Shown: positions 44,308 through 52,770 of the stretch, piece by piece | Position numbering within the stretch: the stretch's first letter is position 1 | How the letters are laid out: every line of letters begins with the position of its first letter | Origin: Ignavibacteria bacterium | GTDB lineage: Bacteria > Bacteroidota > Ignavibacteria > Tepidaquicellales > OLB5 | DNA: 64,000 nucleotides | Direction: 5' to 3' | Assembly (NCBI GenBank): GCA_017303675.1 | Contig: JAFLBX010000001.1 | Span: forward strand, 445,970 to 509,969 | Program-made: the position numbers and the translations under genes | Notes under the pieces: generated by a model | The model's input: the letters and a program-made list of their open reading frames with translations, nothing else | The model's database searches: none | Told to the model about the DNA's origin: nothing

Positions 44308-45375
44308 TTAAATATTTTTATTCCACTTTTTCACAACTTCCTCAAATCCTTCACCCGGGCCAAAACCGTAATCATGGCCGTCTTTATTCCATCCTTGCAC
44401 TTCAAAAGACCATAACATGATCCCGTCAATCCCTGATTCAAATTTATTCTTTATATCAATTTCCATGATTTTAACCCTGTTTCTTCCCGGGATATTTTTA
44501 AATCCTATTTCACCGATATAAACCGGCTTACTGATACTTTTTGCAAAACCTGTATCCCTATTATTATAGATGTTCCAAAGCCAGCGAAGGGTTAACGGGA
44601 AACGGATCAATTTTCCTTTTCTTAAGTAATACCCGTCAAGGCCCGCAAAAGGTTTTTCAATCGACTTCCCAATTGCAGAATACCGCTCAGCTTTTTTCAG
44701 CTCACCCTTAAAGCGGTATAATATATCAAGTCTTTCGAATACACCTGAATCATAGCTGTAATCATGCAGTGAAACTGCATCAAGTGAATTAAGTGAATAC
44801 AGCTTTTTGAAATTGGATTTATTGAATACTGATAAATAAGACCCGAACTTATCACCTACACCGCCTACTGTTCCAACTGATAACAGGTGATTTTCGTTCA
44901 CATTCTTAATTTCTTCTGATACTGCTTTAGCAAATTCATAAAACACATTAAAGTTATCAGTTTCAGGTTCATTAATAAGCTCCCAAATCATTATTTCGCT
45001 TCGTTCTTTAAACTCCCCGGTTACAGCCGTTACATATTTCAAATATTCATTTCTGTACCCGTTTATATACCATTTTTCATCTATTTTGTAGTTCTGCAAA
45101 TAGCCCCATTTATCTGCCAGCGATATTATAAGCTTTATTCCGTATGGCTTTACAGCATCACAGATCTCATGCAGCTTTTTTATCTGTTCAGCCAGGGATT
45201 TATTTTCGAACAGCCAGAATCTTAAAGCTTTAAATCCAGCCTCTGAGGAATCAGCTATAACCTGTTTGGTTATGCTGCTCTCAAGGCTCGCAAGCTCATA
45301 TACATTCGCCCCTAAGAACCTGAATGGTTTCCCGTTTAATTTAAAGCTGCCCCCTGATGTTTTCACAAAATCCAT
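44308..45375 (-). CDS. Glycoside hydrolase family 5-like (mannanase-type) enzyme
   Basis: 355 residues, a TIM barrel without a signal peptide. Acid/base Glu136 is in MIWELINEPETDN, the nucleophile is Glu289 in PVYIGEIGFK; His204 in VSLHDYSYD lies between as in clan GH-A. The start MDFVKTSGGSFKLNGKPFRF then LGANVYEL is typical of family 5 subfamily 7-like beta-mannanases. Lack of an export signal suggests it acts on oligosaccharides in the cytosol, or that it uses another route. Divergent from the barrel gene at 45457. Confidence 0.82.
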   Translation of the reverse strand: MDFVKTSGGSFKLNGKPFRFLGANVYELASLESSITKQVIADSSEAGFKALRFWLFENKSLAEQIKKLHEICDAVKPYGIKLIISLADKWGYLQNYKIDEKWYINGYRNEYLKYVTAVTGEFKERSEIMIWELINEPETDNFNVFYEFAKAVSEEIKNVNENHLLSVGTVGGVGDKFGSYLSVFNKSNFKKLYSLNSLDAVSLHDYSYDSGVFERLDILYRFKGELKKAERYSAIGKSIEKPFAGLDGYYLRKGKLIRFPLTLRWLWNIYNNRDTGFAKSISKPVYIGEIGFKNIPGRNRVKIMEIDIKNKFESGIDGIMLWSFEVQGWNKDGHDYGFGPGEGFEEVVKKWNKNI

Positions 45376-45420
45376 AACTCAAAGATAAACATATCTTCCA
45401 AGATTACAAATAAATTTTTA

Positions 45421-45453
45421 TTTGTAGATAAGAATATTTATTAGTTATATTTG
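45421..45453 (+). promoter_or_regulatory. Bacteroidota-type promoter reaching the start codon
   Basis: -33 box TTTG (45421-45424), 21-nt spacer, -7 box TATATTTG (45446-45453). Transcription would start at or beside the ATG at 45457, leaving no leader. Confidence 0.5.
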
Positions 45454-45456
45454 TTA

Positions 45457-46005
45457 ATGCGGTGTATCATACTTTTAATAATGCTGGTGTGTATGTTAAG
45501 TGAAGCCAGCTCCCAGGAACAGGTAAGCTTAAAGTATTCAGCTAACTCTACAAAAAGCGAAGCAGGTAATACCCTGGTCCTCGGCTCTATACTAATTTTA
45601 ACACCGACTCTTGTTCTGCAGGATTCCCGCGCATACTTTGGACTTTCCAAGGAGCTATCAATTGGCAAGTTTCCTTATGGCAGGGCAGAATTCGATTATA
45701 CCTTTGTATTCAGAAGTGAAAGAAATAGCCTTATTCATCTTTCATACAACCTTGATATTCCGCTGAATTTCGATTTCAGGCAATCCTCAATATTTATGTT
45801 ATCACCGGGAGCCGGGTATTATACTGATCTTACAGATAAGGGTTACTTTATTCAGCTTGCATTTGGTGTATGGGCTTCCACAGGATTACTTGAAGGGCTT
45901 TCTATCCACCCAAATATAAAATTCAGAAATGTTTTCAAACAAAACGGAAAACCCGGGCTATTTGAAGCTTCTTTAGGAGTAGGCTTTGGATTTTATTCCA
46001 GGTAA
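45457..46005 (+). CDS. Small outer-membrane barrel-like protein
   Basis: 182 residues from ATG 45457 (MRCIILLIMLVCMLSEASSQ as signal peptide); a TTG two codons earlier is in frame but lies in the promoter. The mature part has alternating strands (YFGLSKELSIGKFPYGRAEF, HLSYNLDIPLNFDFRQS, YFIQLAFGVWAST) and ends FGFYSR, consistent with an eight-stranded barrel of the OmpX/OmpW size. No family assigned. The promoter leaves almost no leader. Confidence 0.65.
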   Translation: MRCIILLIMLVCMLSEASSQEQVSLKYSANSTKSEAGNTLVLGSILILTPTLVLQDSRAYFGLSKELSIGKFPYGRAEFDYTFVFRSERNSLIHLSYNLDIPLNFDFRQSSIFMLSPGAGYYTDLTDKGYFIQLAFGVWASTGLLEGLSIHPNIKFRNVFKQNGKPGLFEASLGVGFGFYSR

Positions 46006-46160
46006 TACTCAGATTTCAGAAATAATTTTATTGGTGGTGCAAATTAAAGAGAATAAATTTTAAATAGGAATTTTATCGCAATAACTCACAAAATTTGGTG
46101 ATATTTAGCTAAATTTTATGTTTTTAACCGCAAATACCCCTTTTTACAGGTCACAATCAG

Positions 46161-46203
46161 AAATAAGTTTCTTTGTAAATTTTTAATTTTCCCGATAATT
46201 TCG
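46161..46203 (+). promoter_or_regulatory. Bacteroidota-type promoter of the LppM-like gene
   Basis: -33 TTTG at 46172-46175, 20-nt spacer, -7 TAATTTCG at 46196-46203. The 15-mer AAATAAGTTTCTTTG that ends in the -33 box (46161-46175) recurs exactly at 52694-52708. Confidence 0.55.
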
Positions 46204-46240
46204 TATCGTTCAATAAACTATTAATATTCCGGAGGGAAAA

Positions 46241-46924
46241 TTGAAAAACACACAGAAAACATTTTTCAAATCTTTGTTGATCTTCACAATGGCTTTTGGA
46301 CTGGCATTTTATTTTACTGCCTGCGTTAATGTTAACCAGAAGACTGCAATAAACAGTGACGGTTCAGGCACTATAAAACTAGAATACTGGGCAAAGATGA
46401 ACAACCTGAAATCTTCAACTGAGCTTGGTTCATTCAGCTTTAAAGAAGAAACCGCGAAGAAAAATTATACATCCTCAAACAGCGAAGTTACCAGCTTTAA
46501 GATGGAAGATAAGCTTGATGATTCAACAAAACATGTTTACATGGATATAAAATTCAAGGATTTCAACAATCTTACTTCTGCAAAAGGATTTGAAAAGACA
46601 AAAGCTGGCTGGAAAGAAGGAAAAGAAGGAAAAGATTTCAGCTTCACTCTTCTGCAGGATACTTCGAACGCAAAAACAATGGGTTCAAGTGATTATAAAC
46701 TGACCTATACTTTTGAGTTCCCCGGAGAAGTATTACAGACCAACGGCCGCAAGGATGGAAAATCTGTAGTTTGGGAAAAAACATTAGCAGACCTGAAAAA
46801 AGATGTAGAGATGACTGCTACAGTTAAAGATGAAGGCAAAAAATGCGGTTTGTTCGGCATTGAGATGCCTTTGATATTTGCAATTGGAATGACCTTGCTT
46901 GCCGGTTTTAAGAGGAAAAAATAA
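46241..46924 (+). CDS. LppM/DUF3153-like lipoprotein with C-terminal hydrophobic anchor
   Basis: 227 residues; TTG start supported by GGAGG 5 bp upstream. Signal with lipobox-like FYFTAC (Cys28). The core VNQKTAINSDGSGTIKLEYW resembles the DUF3153/LppM domain. The C-terminus is a three-part tail: CGLFG near residue 202, a hydrophobic helix (IEMPLIFAIGMTLLAGF) and a basic end FKRKK. This may be a plain membrane anchor or a sorting signal. Preceded by a Bacteroidota-type promoter at 46172-46203 and ended by a terminator. Confidence 0.7.
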   Translation: MKNTQKTFFKSLLIFTMAFGLAFYFTACVNVNQKTAINSDGSGTIKLEYWAKMNNLKSSTELGSFSFKEETAKKNYTSSNSEVTSFKMEDKLDDSTKHVYMDIKFKDFNNLTSAKGFEKTKAGWKEGKEGKDFSFTLLQDTSNAKTMGSSDYKLTYTFEFPGEVLQTNGRKDGKSVVWEKTLADLKKDVEMTATVKDEGKKCGLFGIEMPLIFAIGMTLLAGFKRKK

Positions 46925-46943
46925 TACTCCCCTCAGGAAAAAT

Positions 46944-46972
46944 CTCCGCCGCTTTTTCAGGGCGGGGTTTTT
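46944..46972 (+). terminator. Terminator after the LppM-like gene
   Basis: CTCCGCC (46944-46950) pairs with GGCGGGG (46961-46967), one G-T pair, followed by TTTTT. Confidence 0.75.
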
Positions 46973-46985
46973 CATTTATACCTTC

Positions 46986-48446
46986 TTATATCGAGCCTTC
47001 AAGCTTTTCGATCAACCATGACCTGAAATTCACATCGTTATCCTTTTTTAGCTCAATTAATATTTCACCTGGATCCATTTTTGATCTTCCCGTTTTCAGA
47101 TCAATTAAATTTTTGCAGTATTTCAGGAAGCTCTCTGTAATATTCCTGTAATATTCAGATACCCCTTTATTTTTACTTATAAAATGTTTGTATGAATCAA
47201 GAAGCGATATAGCCTCTTCTATGTAGCCAAGTTCGATGTATATCCTCATCATCAGGTTCCTTATATCGAACTTCAAAGTAAATACATCAAAATCTATCCT
47301 GTTTAATATTGAAAGCGATTCTTCGAATTTTTGTTTTTCAAACAGCAAGTGTGCATCGGCAAATAATTTAAGATTATTCCTGATCATTTCGGGAAGATAT
47401 TTAGAGTAATTTTCCGCGAACTGCTCTGCCCAAACACTTTCATTCAGCTGCAGAGCGGTCATAAGTATTTGCCTGAACAGCATAAATCTCATTGTTCTGC
47501 CATCAGGAAGGAAAACCCCTGCTTCAAGCCTCATTTTATTTATTTCGAACAATTCTCTTCGGTATCTTTCTCTGTCAACAACAACCATTTTCTGCCAGCA
47601 TATCGCTTCAGCCATTTGGTATATATTATATTTTTCATACTCCTGAAAATAATTTATTGCTTCAGGTAATATATTTTTCAGTTCTTCAAAATATGATTCA
47701 TCTTTTTCATAATAATTATTTAAAATGAACAGAACATATACCCTCATTGCCTTCTTTGTGTTATCTGATAATTTATCAAGTGCAATAAGCTTATCGATCT
47801 TTGAAAGGTCAACAGAAGTTATAAAATCATTGATAAATTTACTCTCTGAAATATTAAATATAACTTTATTGACACGAACATTATGCATATAATATGAAAG
47901 CCGCAAAATAAAATGGTATATAAGATATTCTACCTCATTGATGAAATTCGGTGAAATTTCTGACTGCTTGTTTGTGCTTAGCTTTATCTGTACAAGCCTG
48001 TCCTCATAGTCAAGACGGTTTTGAACGTATTCGTTGCTCATCGGGCCATCTGTACCGATTCTTTTTATAATTTGATCAAGCTCTTTTTCTGCTTCTTTAA
48101 GAAGCCCCCTGCGGCTGTATTCAAACGATTTTAAATACCTGGCTTCAACAGGGTTTGAATCCAAAACTTTATTATAAATATATGTATCCAGAAGTTTCTT
48201 CAGATCAGAAGTCAGCCTTCGAATTACTTCATCACTATACTGCTTATCCGGGTAAAGATTTTCAAAAATGGCTTTGCGGTCTACAGATCTTTCCGGGAAT
48301 TCGGGGTAATATTTCTTTAATTCCTCATAAAATCTTGTTAGGCTGGGCTGGTTATTAAAAAATGGCGAAATAATGAATTTATCAAATTCCTTAATTTCAC
48401 TAACTGAAAGACTTCTTAAAATTGTAATTACTGAAGTTTTTATCAT
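46986..48446 (-). CDS. Helical-repeat protein, paralogue B of a three-member family
   Basis: 486 residues from the ATG at 48446; a TTG five codons upstream is less likely. No signal peptide. N-terminus ILRSLSVSEIKEFDKFIISP then FFNNQPSL and KKYYPEF, the best match to the family pattern seen also at 3541 and 50996. The C-terminal half shares WAEQFAENYSKYLPE, FEESLSILNRIDFDVFTLKF and EEAISLLDSYKHFISKNKG. Helical throughout; function unknown. It is divergent from a small secreted protein (48596) and an M1 peptidase (49115) with a 149-bp intergenic region. Confidence 0.75.
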   Translation of the reverse strand: MIKTSVITILRSLSVSEIKEFDKFIISPFFNNQPSLTRFYEELKKYYPEFPERSVDRKAIFENLYPDKQYSDEVIRRLTSDLKKLLDTYIYNKVLDSNPVEARYLKSFEYSRRGLLKEAEKELDQIIKRIGTDGPMSNEYVQNRLDYEDRLVQIKLSTNKQSEISPNFINEVEYLIYHFILRLSYYMHNVRVNKVIFNISESKFINDFITSVDLSKIDKLIALDKLSDNTKKAMRVYVLFILNNYYEKDESYFEELKNILPEAINYFQEYEKYNIYQMAEAICWQKMVVVDRERYRRELFEINKMRLEAGVFLPDGRTMRFMLFRQILMTALQLNESVWAEQFAENYSKYLPEMIRNNLKLFADAHLLFEKQKFEESLSILNRIDFDVFTLKFDIRNLMMRIYIELGYIEEAISLLDSYKHFISKNKGVSEYYRNITESFLKYCKNLIDLKTGRSKMDPGEILIELKKDNDVNFRSWLIEKLEGSI

Positions 48447-48531
48447 AAATAACTCACACAAAAATGCGAATTAAGTATATTAACTGCAAATAAATAAATA
48501 TTTCTTATTAAACTTAACTCACATTTTTCAA

Positions 48532-48539
48532 AAATTATC
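48532..48539 (+). promoter_or_regulatory. Possible -7 box of the Spy-like gene
   Basis: TATCTTTG matches the Bacteroidota -7 consensus about 57 bp before the ATG at 48596; no matching TTTG is found at the usual distance, so this is tentative. TAACTCACA occurs twice nearby (about 48450 and 48517). Confidence 0.3.
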
Positions 48540-48595
48540 TTTGAAAAAAGATTGATTGACTGCTAAATTTGATTAACTAAACAGAAAGGTTTAAA

Positions 48596-48931
48596 ATGTT
48601 TAAAATAAATCTAAAAGCTATTCTGGTTTTAATAATTTTCACTTTTGTCTCAGTTTCAGCATCAACATCATATGCCGGTGATGACTTTGGCAGCCCGGAA
48701 GAAAAAGCATCTGAATGGGCAACATGGTTAAGCAATAAAGTTGGTCTAACCAGCACACAATACAGCCAGGCTTATGATATTTACCTTAAATATGCCCAGC
48801 AATATAAAGCCGATAAAGAAAAGAAAAGCGGTAAAATTAAAGGCGGTTATAAAGATTACAGAAAAAAAGCAAATGAAGAAATTAAACCGATTTTAAATGA
48901 TGAACAGCTGAAAAAATGGAAAGGTAAATAG
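48596..48931 (+). CDS. Small secreted helical protein (Spy/CpxP-like pattern)
   Basis: 111 residues with a signal peptide (residues 1-27, ending TSYAG). The mature part is helical and charged, with VGLTSTQYSQAYDIYLKYAQ and a C-terminal IKPILNDEQLKKWK, the LTxxQ ... LNxEQ pattern of Spy/CpxP-type periplasmic proteins. This fits a periplasmic chaperone or stress sensor. First gene to the right of paralogue B. A structured 3' region and terminator follow, so it is probably transcribed alone. Confidence 0.75.
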   Translation: MFKINLKAILVLIIFTFVSVSASTSYAGDDFGSPEEKASEWATWLSNKVGLTSTQYSQAYDIYLKYAQQYKADKEKKSGKIKGGYKDYRKKANEEIKPILNDEQLKKWKGK

Positions 48932-48939
48932 TAAATTTT

Positions 48940-49027
48940 TGGTCAGAATCCTTCCTGTATTGTGATGCTGACCATTCACTAAAGGAGGAAGCATAAGCCC
49001 GTATATTAAAATATACGGGTTTTTTTA
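48940..49027 (+). terminator. Structured 3' region (hairpin, possible pseudoknot) and terminator
   Basis: TGGTCAG (48940-48946) pairs with CTGACCA (48968-48974). Its loop holds CTTCCT (48951-48956), complementary to AGGAAG (48986-48991). Then the terminator CCCGTATATT/AATATACGGG (48998-49019) and seven T. Confidence 0.6.
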
Positions 49028-49114
49028 TTAAATGTTAAAATAGTTTGGTTAAAACAAAAAAATTTCATAAAAAAGAACCTTTTTTATGATTTTGATATTA
49101 AATATCTTATATTG

Positions 49115-50992
49115 ATGATTAACAAAAAATCCATACTTTTACTGATCTTTCTGCTGCAGGCAGGAATTTATGCCCAGTCCATTTATGTTCCGCTTGAATA
49201 TTTGGCTGCTTATGAAAACGGAACCCGCTCTCTTGACGGCAAACCCGGAGCGGAATATTGGCAAAATCATGCCGACTATAAAATAAATGCAAATTTAAAC
49301 CCTGCTACGGGAATACTAATAGGCTCCGCATCCATTATTTATTATAATTCCAGCCCGGATACACTTGATAAAATAGTATTAAGATTATACCAAAACATCA
49401 ACAAAAAAGACGCTATGCGTGACTTTCCATACAAGTCAGTCAGCGATTCTGAAGGTATAAATATAAGCTCACTTACAGTCGGTAAAAAAAGCTTTAACAT
49501 TCCTGCTGATACTTCACTGGAATTTACAGGCACAAATTTGATAATTAAAAATATTTCCGTAAATCCCGGAAAACAAATTACAGTTAATGTATCATGGGAA
49601 TTCCGCGTCCCGAAGGAAAACGGGATCAGGATGGGACAATATGATTCCACCCTGTTTTTTATCGCTTACTGGTATCCGCAGATAGCCGTTTATGATGATA
49701 TTGATGAATGGGATCTGACTGAATATACCGGCAATACAGAATTTTATAATGATTTCAATAATTATGATATAAAAATAACCGTTCCTTCGGAATTCGGCGT
49801 GTGGGCTACCGGTGATCTTCAAAATCCTCAGGACGTTCTTTCCCAGGAAATTCTTTCAGGATATTCTGAAGCAATGACCTCTCCTTCACTTATTAATATT
49901 ATTTCTGCCGATGATCTGTCTTCAGGCAAACCGCTTTTCAGCAATTCAACCCAAACCAATACATGGCATTTTATTGCAAAACATGTAACTGATTTTACAT
50001 TCGGAACCGGCAGCGGTTTGTTATGGGATGGCAGAACTGCAGAAGGGGTTAATAAAAAGGTTTTTGTTAACGCAGTTTATAAACCGTCTTCTGTTACTTT
50101 TTATGAAGTGTGTGATATAGCTGCTAAATCAGTTGAACTTCTTTCTAAAGAGCTTCCGGGAATTCCTTTTCCTTTTCCCAAAATTACAGTCTTCAACGGA
50201 AGGGGCGGAATGGAATCGCCGATGATGGTAAACATGGGCTCGGGCGATCAGCGTATATGGACTGTACATACAACTGTACATGAAGTGGTTCATTCGTATT
50301 TCCCGTTTTATATGGGTAATAACGAAAGAAAATATGCCTGGATGGATGAAGGTTTAACGCAGATGATTTCTGAATATATACAGTATGAAATTGATAAAAC
50401 AATTGATTTCAGAGCAAGGAATGTGACCAGGTACCTTGATTATGCAGGTCAGTATGATGAAGTCCCGATGATGTATCCAAGTTACATGATCCGCGGAGAA
50501 ATGTACGGAAACCATGCTTATTTCCGCCCGGCAAATGCTTTTAATATGATGCGTGATTTTATGGGTGATGCGTTATTTAAAAAAGGGCTTCAGGAATATA
50601 TTAAAAGATGGAACGGCAAACACCCATCACCTTATGACCTGTTCTTCACATTTGAAGATATCACTGATGACGAGCTTGGTTGGTTTTATGAACCCTGGTT
50701 CTTTAAACAGGGCTATCCGGATCTTGCAATTGATTCTGTGTTTGCAAAAGATGATTTGCTGAAGATCGAGGTTACAAAGGAAGGGGAGCTGCCTATTCCG
50801 ATAGCTTTAACTGTAAAGTTTAAGGATGGAAGCACTAAAAGAGCTTACAGGACGGTTTCTGTTTGGAAAAACGAAGAAGATGAATCCGTATGGGTGGATA
50901 TTGAAACAGATAAAAAACCTTTATTGATCGAGCTTGGAAGCTCTTACATTCCTGATGCTGATACAACAAATAATTATTTACAGTTTAAATGA
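49115..50992 (+). CDS. M1 family metallopeptidase (exported)
   Basis: 625 residues from ATG 49115 with a signal peptide (MINKKSILLLIFLLQAGIYA). The zinc motif is HEVVHSYFPF with Glu after 18 residues (WMDEGL), i.e. HExxH-x18-E; the first His is near residue 389. The GxMEN substrate motif reads GGMESPMM. The C-terminal part has DELGWFYEPWFFKQGYPDL, typical of Bacteroidota M1 enzymes. It would cleave N-terminal residues from peptides in the periplasm or outside. No T9SS tail. Convergent with paralogue C with 3 bp between stops. Confidence 0.92.
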   Translation: MINKKSILLLIFLLQAGIYAQSIYVPLEYLAAYENGTRSLDGKPGAEYWQNHADYKINANLNPATGILIGSASIIYYNSSPDTLDKIVLRLYQNINKKDAMRDFPYKSVSDSEGINISSLTVGKKSFNIPADTSLEFTGTNLIIKNISVNPGKQITVNVSWEFRVPKENGIRMGQYDSTLFFIAYWYPQIAVYDDIDEWDLTEYTGNTEFYNDFNNYDIKITVPSEFGVWATGDLQNPQDVLSQEILSGYSEAMTSPSLINIISADDLSSGKPLFSNSTQTNTWHFIAKHVTDFTFGTGSGLLWDGRTAEGVNKKVFVNAVYKPSSVTFYEVCDIAAKSVELLSKELPGIPFPFPKITVFNGRGGMESPMMVNMGSGDQRIWTVHTTVHEVVHSYFPFYMGNNERKYAWMDEGLTQMISEYIQYEIDKTIDFRARNVTRYLDYAGQYDEVPMMYPSYMIRGEMYGNHAYFRPANAFNMMRDFMGDALFKKGLQEYIKRWNGKHPSPYDLFFTFEDITDDELGWFYEPWFFKQGYPDLAIDSVFAKDDLLKIEVTKEGELPIPIALTVKFKDGSTKRAYRTVSVWKNEEDESVWVDIETDKKPLLIELGSSYIPDADTTNNYLQFK

Positions 50993-50995
50993 TCC

Positions 50996-52456
50996 TTAAA
51001 TTCCTTTTCTTTGCATTAATTCATCTGTTTTTTCCATCAGCCATTTCCTGTGATTAATCATTTCACAGGCGGCAATATCTTCCTTCAGGCTTTGCAGGTT
51101 AACTTTATAGCTATACCTTGCTTTGCATAATTTACTGCTGTATTTTATAAAATTACCGCATATTTTACGGTTACCTTTGCTTAACAGCTTATCGTTCTGA
51201 ATATATTTTCTGAAATTTTCCAGCTCATTGAAAACTTCTTCAATATTTCCCAATTCATAATCTATTGTAATTCTTGCTATCCTTGCATTCACCTTCATAT
51301 GAACGTCGGTATAGGTAACCTTTGATATATATTCTTTTGCGGTCTTATAATCACCGGTCTTTTCGTAAATTTTGCAGTAGCAGTAATTCCTTTCATTTTC
51401 CCTGATATCAGGAGGCAGTTTTCTGTAGTTTGATTCTATAAATTCTTCTACCCACCTGATCTCATTCTGACCTAGAGCAATTATAACAATATTTGTGAAA
51501 ACTTCTTTATCAAAATACCCGCCCTGAACCCTGTTATATAGATTTTTCTCAACTATATACTTGTTCATTTCAAACATCATTTTATAGAACTCTTTTTTTC
51601 CGCTGTAAACTTTTTCTATGCATATGTTCGCAAGTATGGTTAAGCCGTCTCTCCTGTCGAATTTTTCTATAGGAGTTGCATCATTACAGAGCTCTTTTTT
51701 GATCTCATACATCAATTCTTCATTTGAAGGATCAAGCAGAAGCTTTATCTGCCTGTAAAGTAATGAAAGAACTTTGTTCTGCAAGTATGATCTTCCTTCG
51801 TTTTCAAGAAACCCGAGAATGTAAGGAAGAAAATCCAGTTCAAAATCTGTATCAACAGTAAATGATTTGTTTAAAAGGTAACGGTATCTTTGAAGGACCA
51901 TTATAAGATAAAAATATGTAAGGTTATTAGATTCCGCAAGCAGAGACTTATCCGGTTTATCTTTTACCGTAGTAGCAATATAATTTCGTGAGTAAATTAT
52001 ATCTTTAAGTTTTTCAAGCTCAAATTTCCTTTCGTAATATCTTGCTTCAAATACCCTGGTGTTTTTTAACTGCTTTTCTGTTTGCGTGATAATCTTTTGT
52101 GCACTTTTGTCAAGACCAAGCTCCAGCAGGCTTTGTGTTACATATAATTCCCTGTCGGTTGGTATTTTTGTCATTTCAGTATATGCAAGGTAACTTTCGG
52201 TTAGCTCAGTCAGCTTGAATATTATCATACGCATAAAGCTGTCATTGTATTCAGCCGGGGAAAACAATTTATGATAAATATACTCTTTCCTGGTTTTTTC
52301 CGGGTTAAATTCAGGATGTACCAGCCTTAGATATTCAAACAGTTTTTCCGCACTTTCGTTTTTATTAAAAAAAGGAGACTTAATAAAATCACTAAGCTCT
52401 TTCATTTGCCTGGATGAGAGTTTGGAAAGTATTTCAACAAGATAAGTTTTCTGCAT
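50996..52456 (-). CDS. Helical-repeat protein, paralogue C of a three-member family
   Basis: 486 residues, no signal peptide. N-terminus ILSKLSSRQMKELSDFIKSP then FFNKNESA and HPEF, and C-terminal WVEEFIESNYRKLPPD, YKTAKEYISKVTYTDVHMKV and FNELENFRKYIQ match paralogues A and B. The end (NHRKWLMEKTDEL) matches the end of B (NFRSWLIEKLEGS), so B and C are the closer pair. Predicted as helical hairpins. Divergent from an FnIII-domain gene and a T9SS gene across 314 bp. Function unknown. Confidence 0.75.
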   Translation of the reverse strand: MQKTYLVEILSKLSSRQMKELSDFIKSPFFNKNESAEKLFEYLRLVHPEFNPEKTRKEYIYHKLFSPAEYNDSFMRMIIFKLTELTESYLAYTEMTKIPTDRELYVTQSLLELGLDKSAQKIITQTEKQLKNTRVFEARYYERKFELEKLKDIIYSRNYIATTVKDKPDKSLLAESNNLTYFYLIMVLQRYRYLLNKSFTVDTDFELDFLPYILGFLENEGRSYLQNKVLSLLYRQIKLLLDPSNEELMYEIKKELCNDATPIEKFDRRDGLTILANICIEKVYSGKKEFYKMMFEMNKYIVEKNLYNRVQGGYFDKEVFTNIVIIALGQNEIRWVEEFIESNYRKLPPDIRENERNYCYCKIYEKTGDYKTAKEYISKVTYTDVHMKVNARIARITIDYELGNIEEVFNELENFRKYIQNDKLLSKGNRKICGNFIKYSSKLCKARYSYKVNLQSLKEDIAACEMINHRKWLMEKTDELMQRKGI

Positions 52457-52770
52457 TAATTACAAACTTTCAATATTTAATTATCTGTTAATTTTGTTGA
52501 AAATCAGCTCATTTTAAAACAATTTAAATCTGATAATAATCTTACAAAGAGTTTTTCAAAAACATTTCTGCTTTAAATTCCAAAACTCAGTTACTGTAAC
52601 AATCTTCAAAAACCTTCTATTAAAAATCCTGAAAAAGTATCACTTTTCGGCATTTGCAGTCTTTTCGCTCAAATTTTGATCAAAAAAAATTCCAAATAAG
52701 TTTCTTTGAACCAACACGCTTCCTTAATCTATCTTTGTAAGGAAAATAATTATTCTCAAATCCAATAAAA
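52457..52770. promoter_or_regulatory. Divergent region with a Bacteroidota-type promoter
   Basis: A 314-bp gene-free stretch. On the + strand the -33 box TTTG (52705-52708), a 21-nt spacer and the -7 box TATCTTTG (52730-52737) form a near-perfect promoter about 30 nt before the ATG at 52771. The 15-mer AAATAAGTTTCTTTG ending in the -33 box (52694-52708) also precedes the promoter at 46161. No TTGTCACAA boxes are seen here. Confidence 0.65.
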
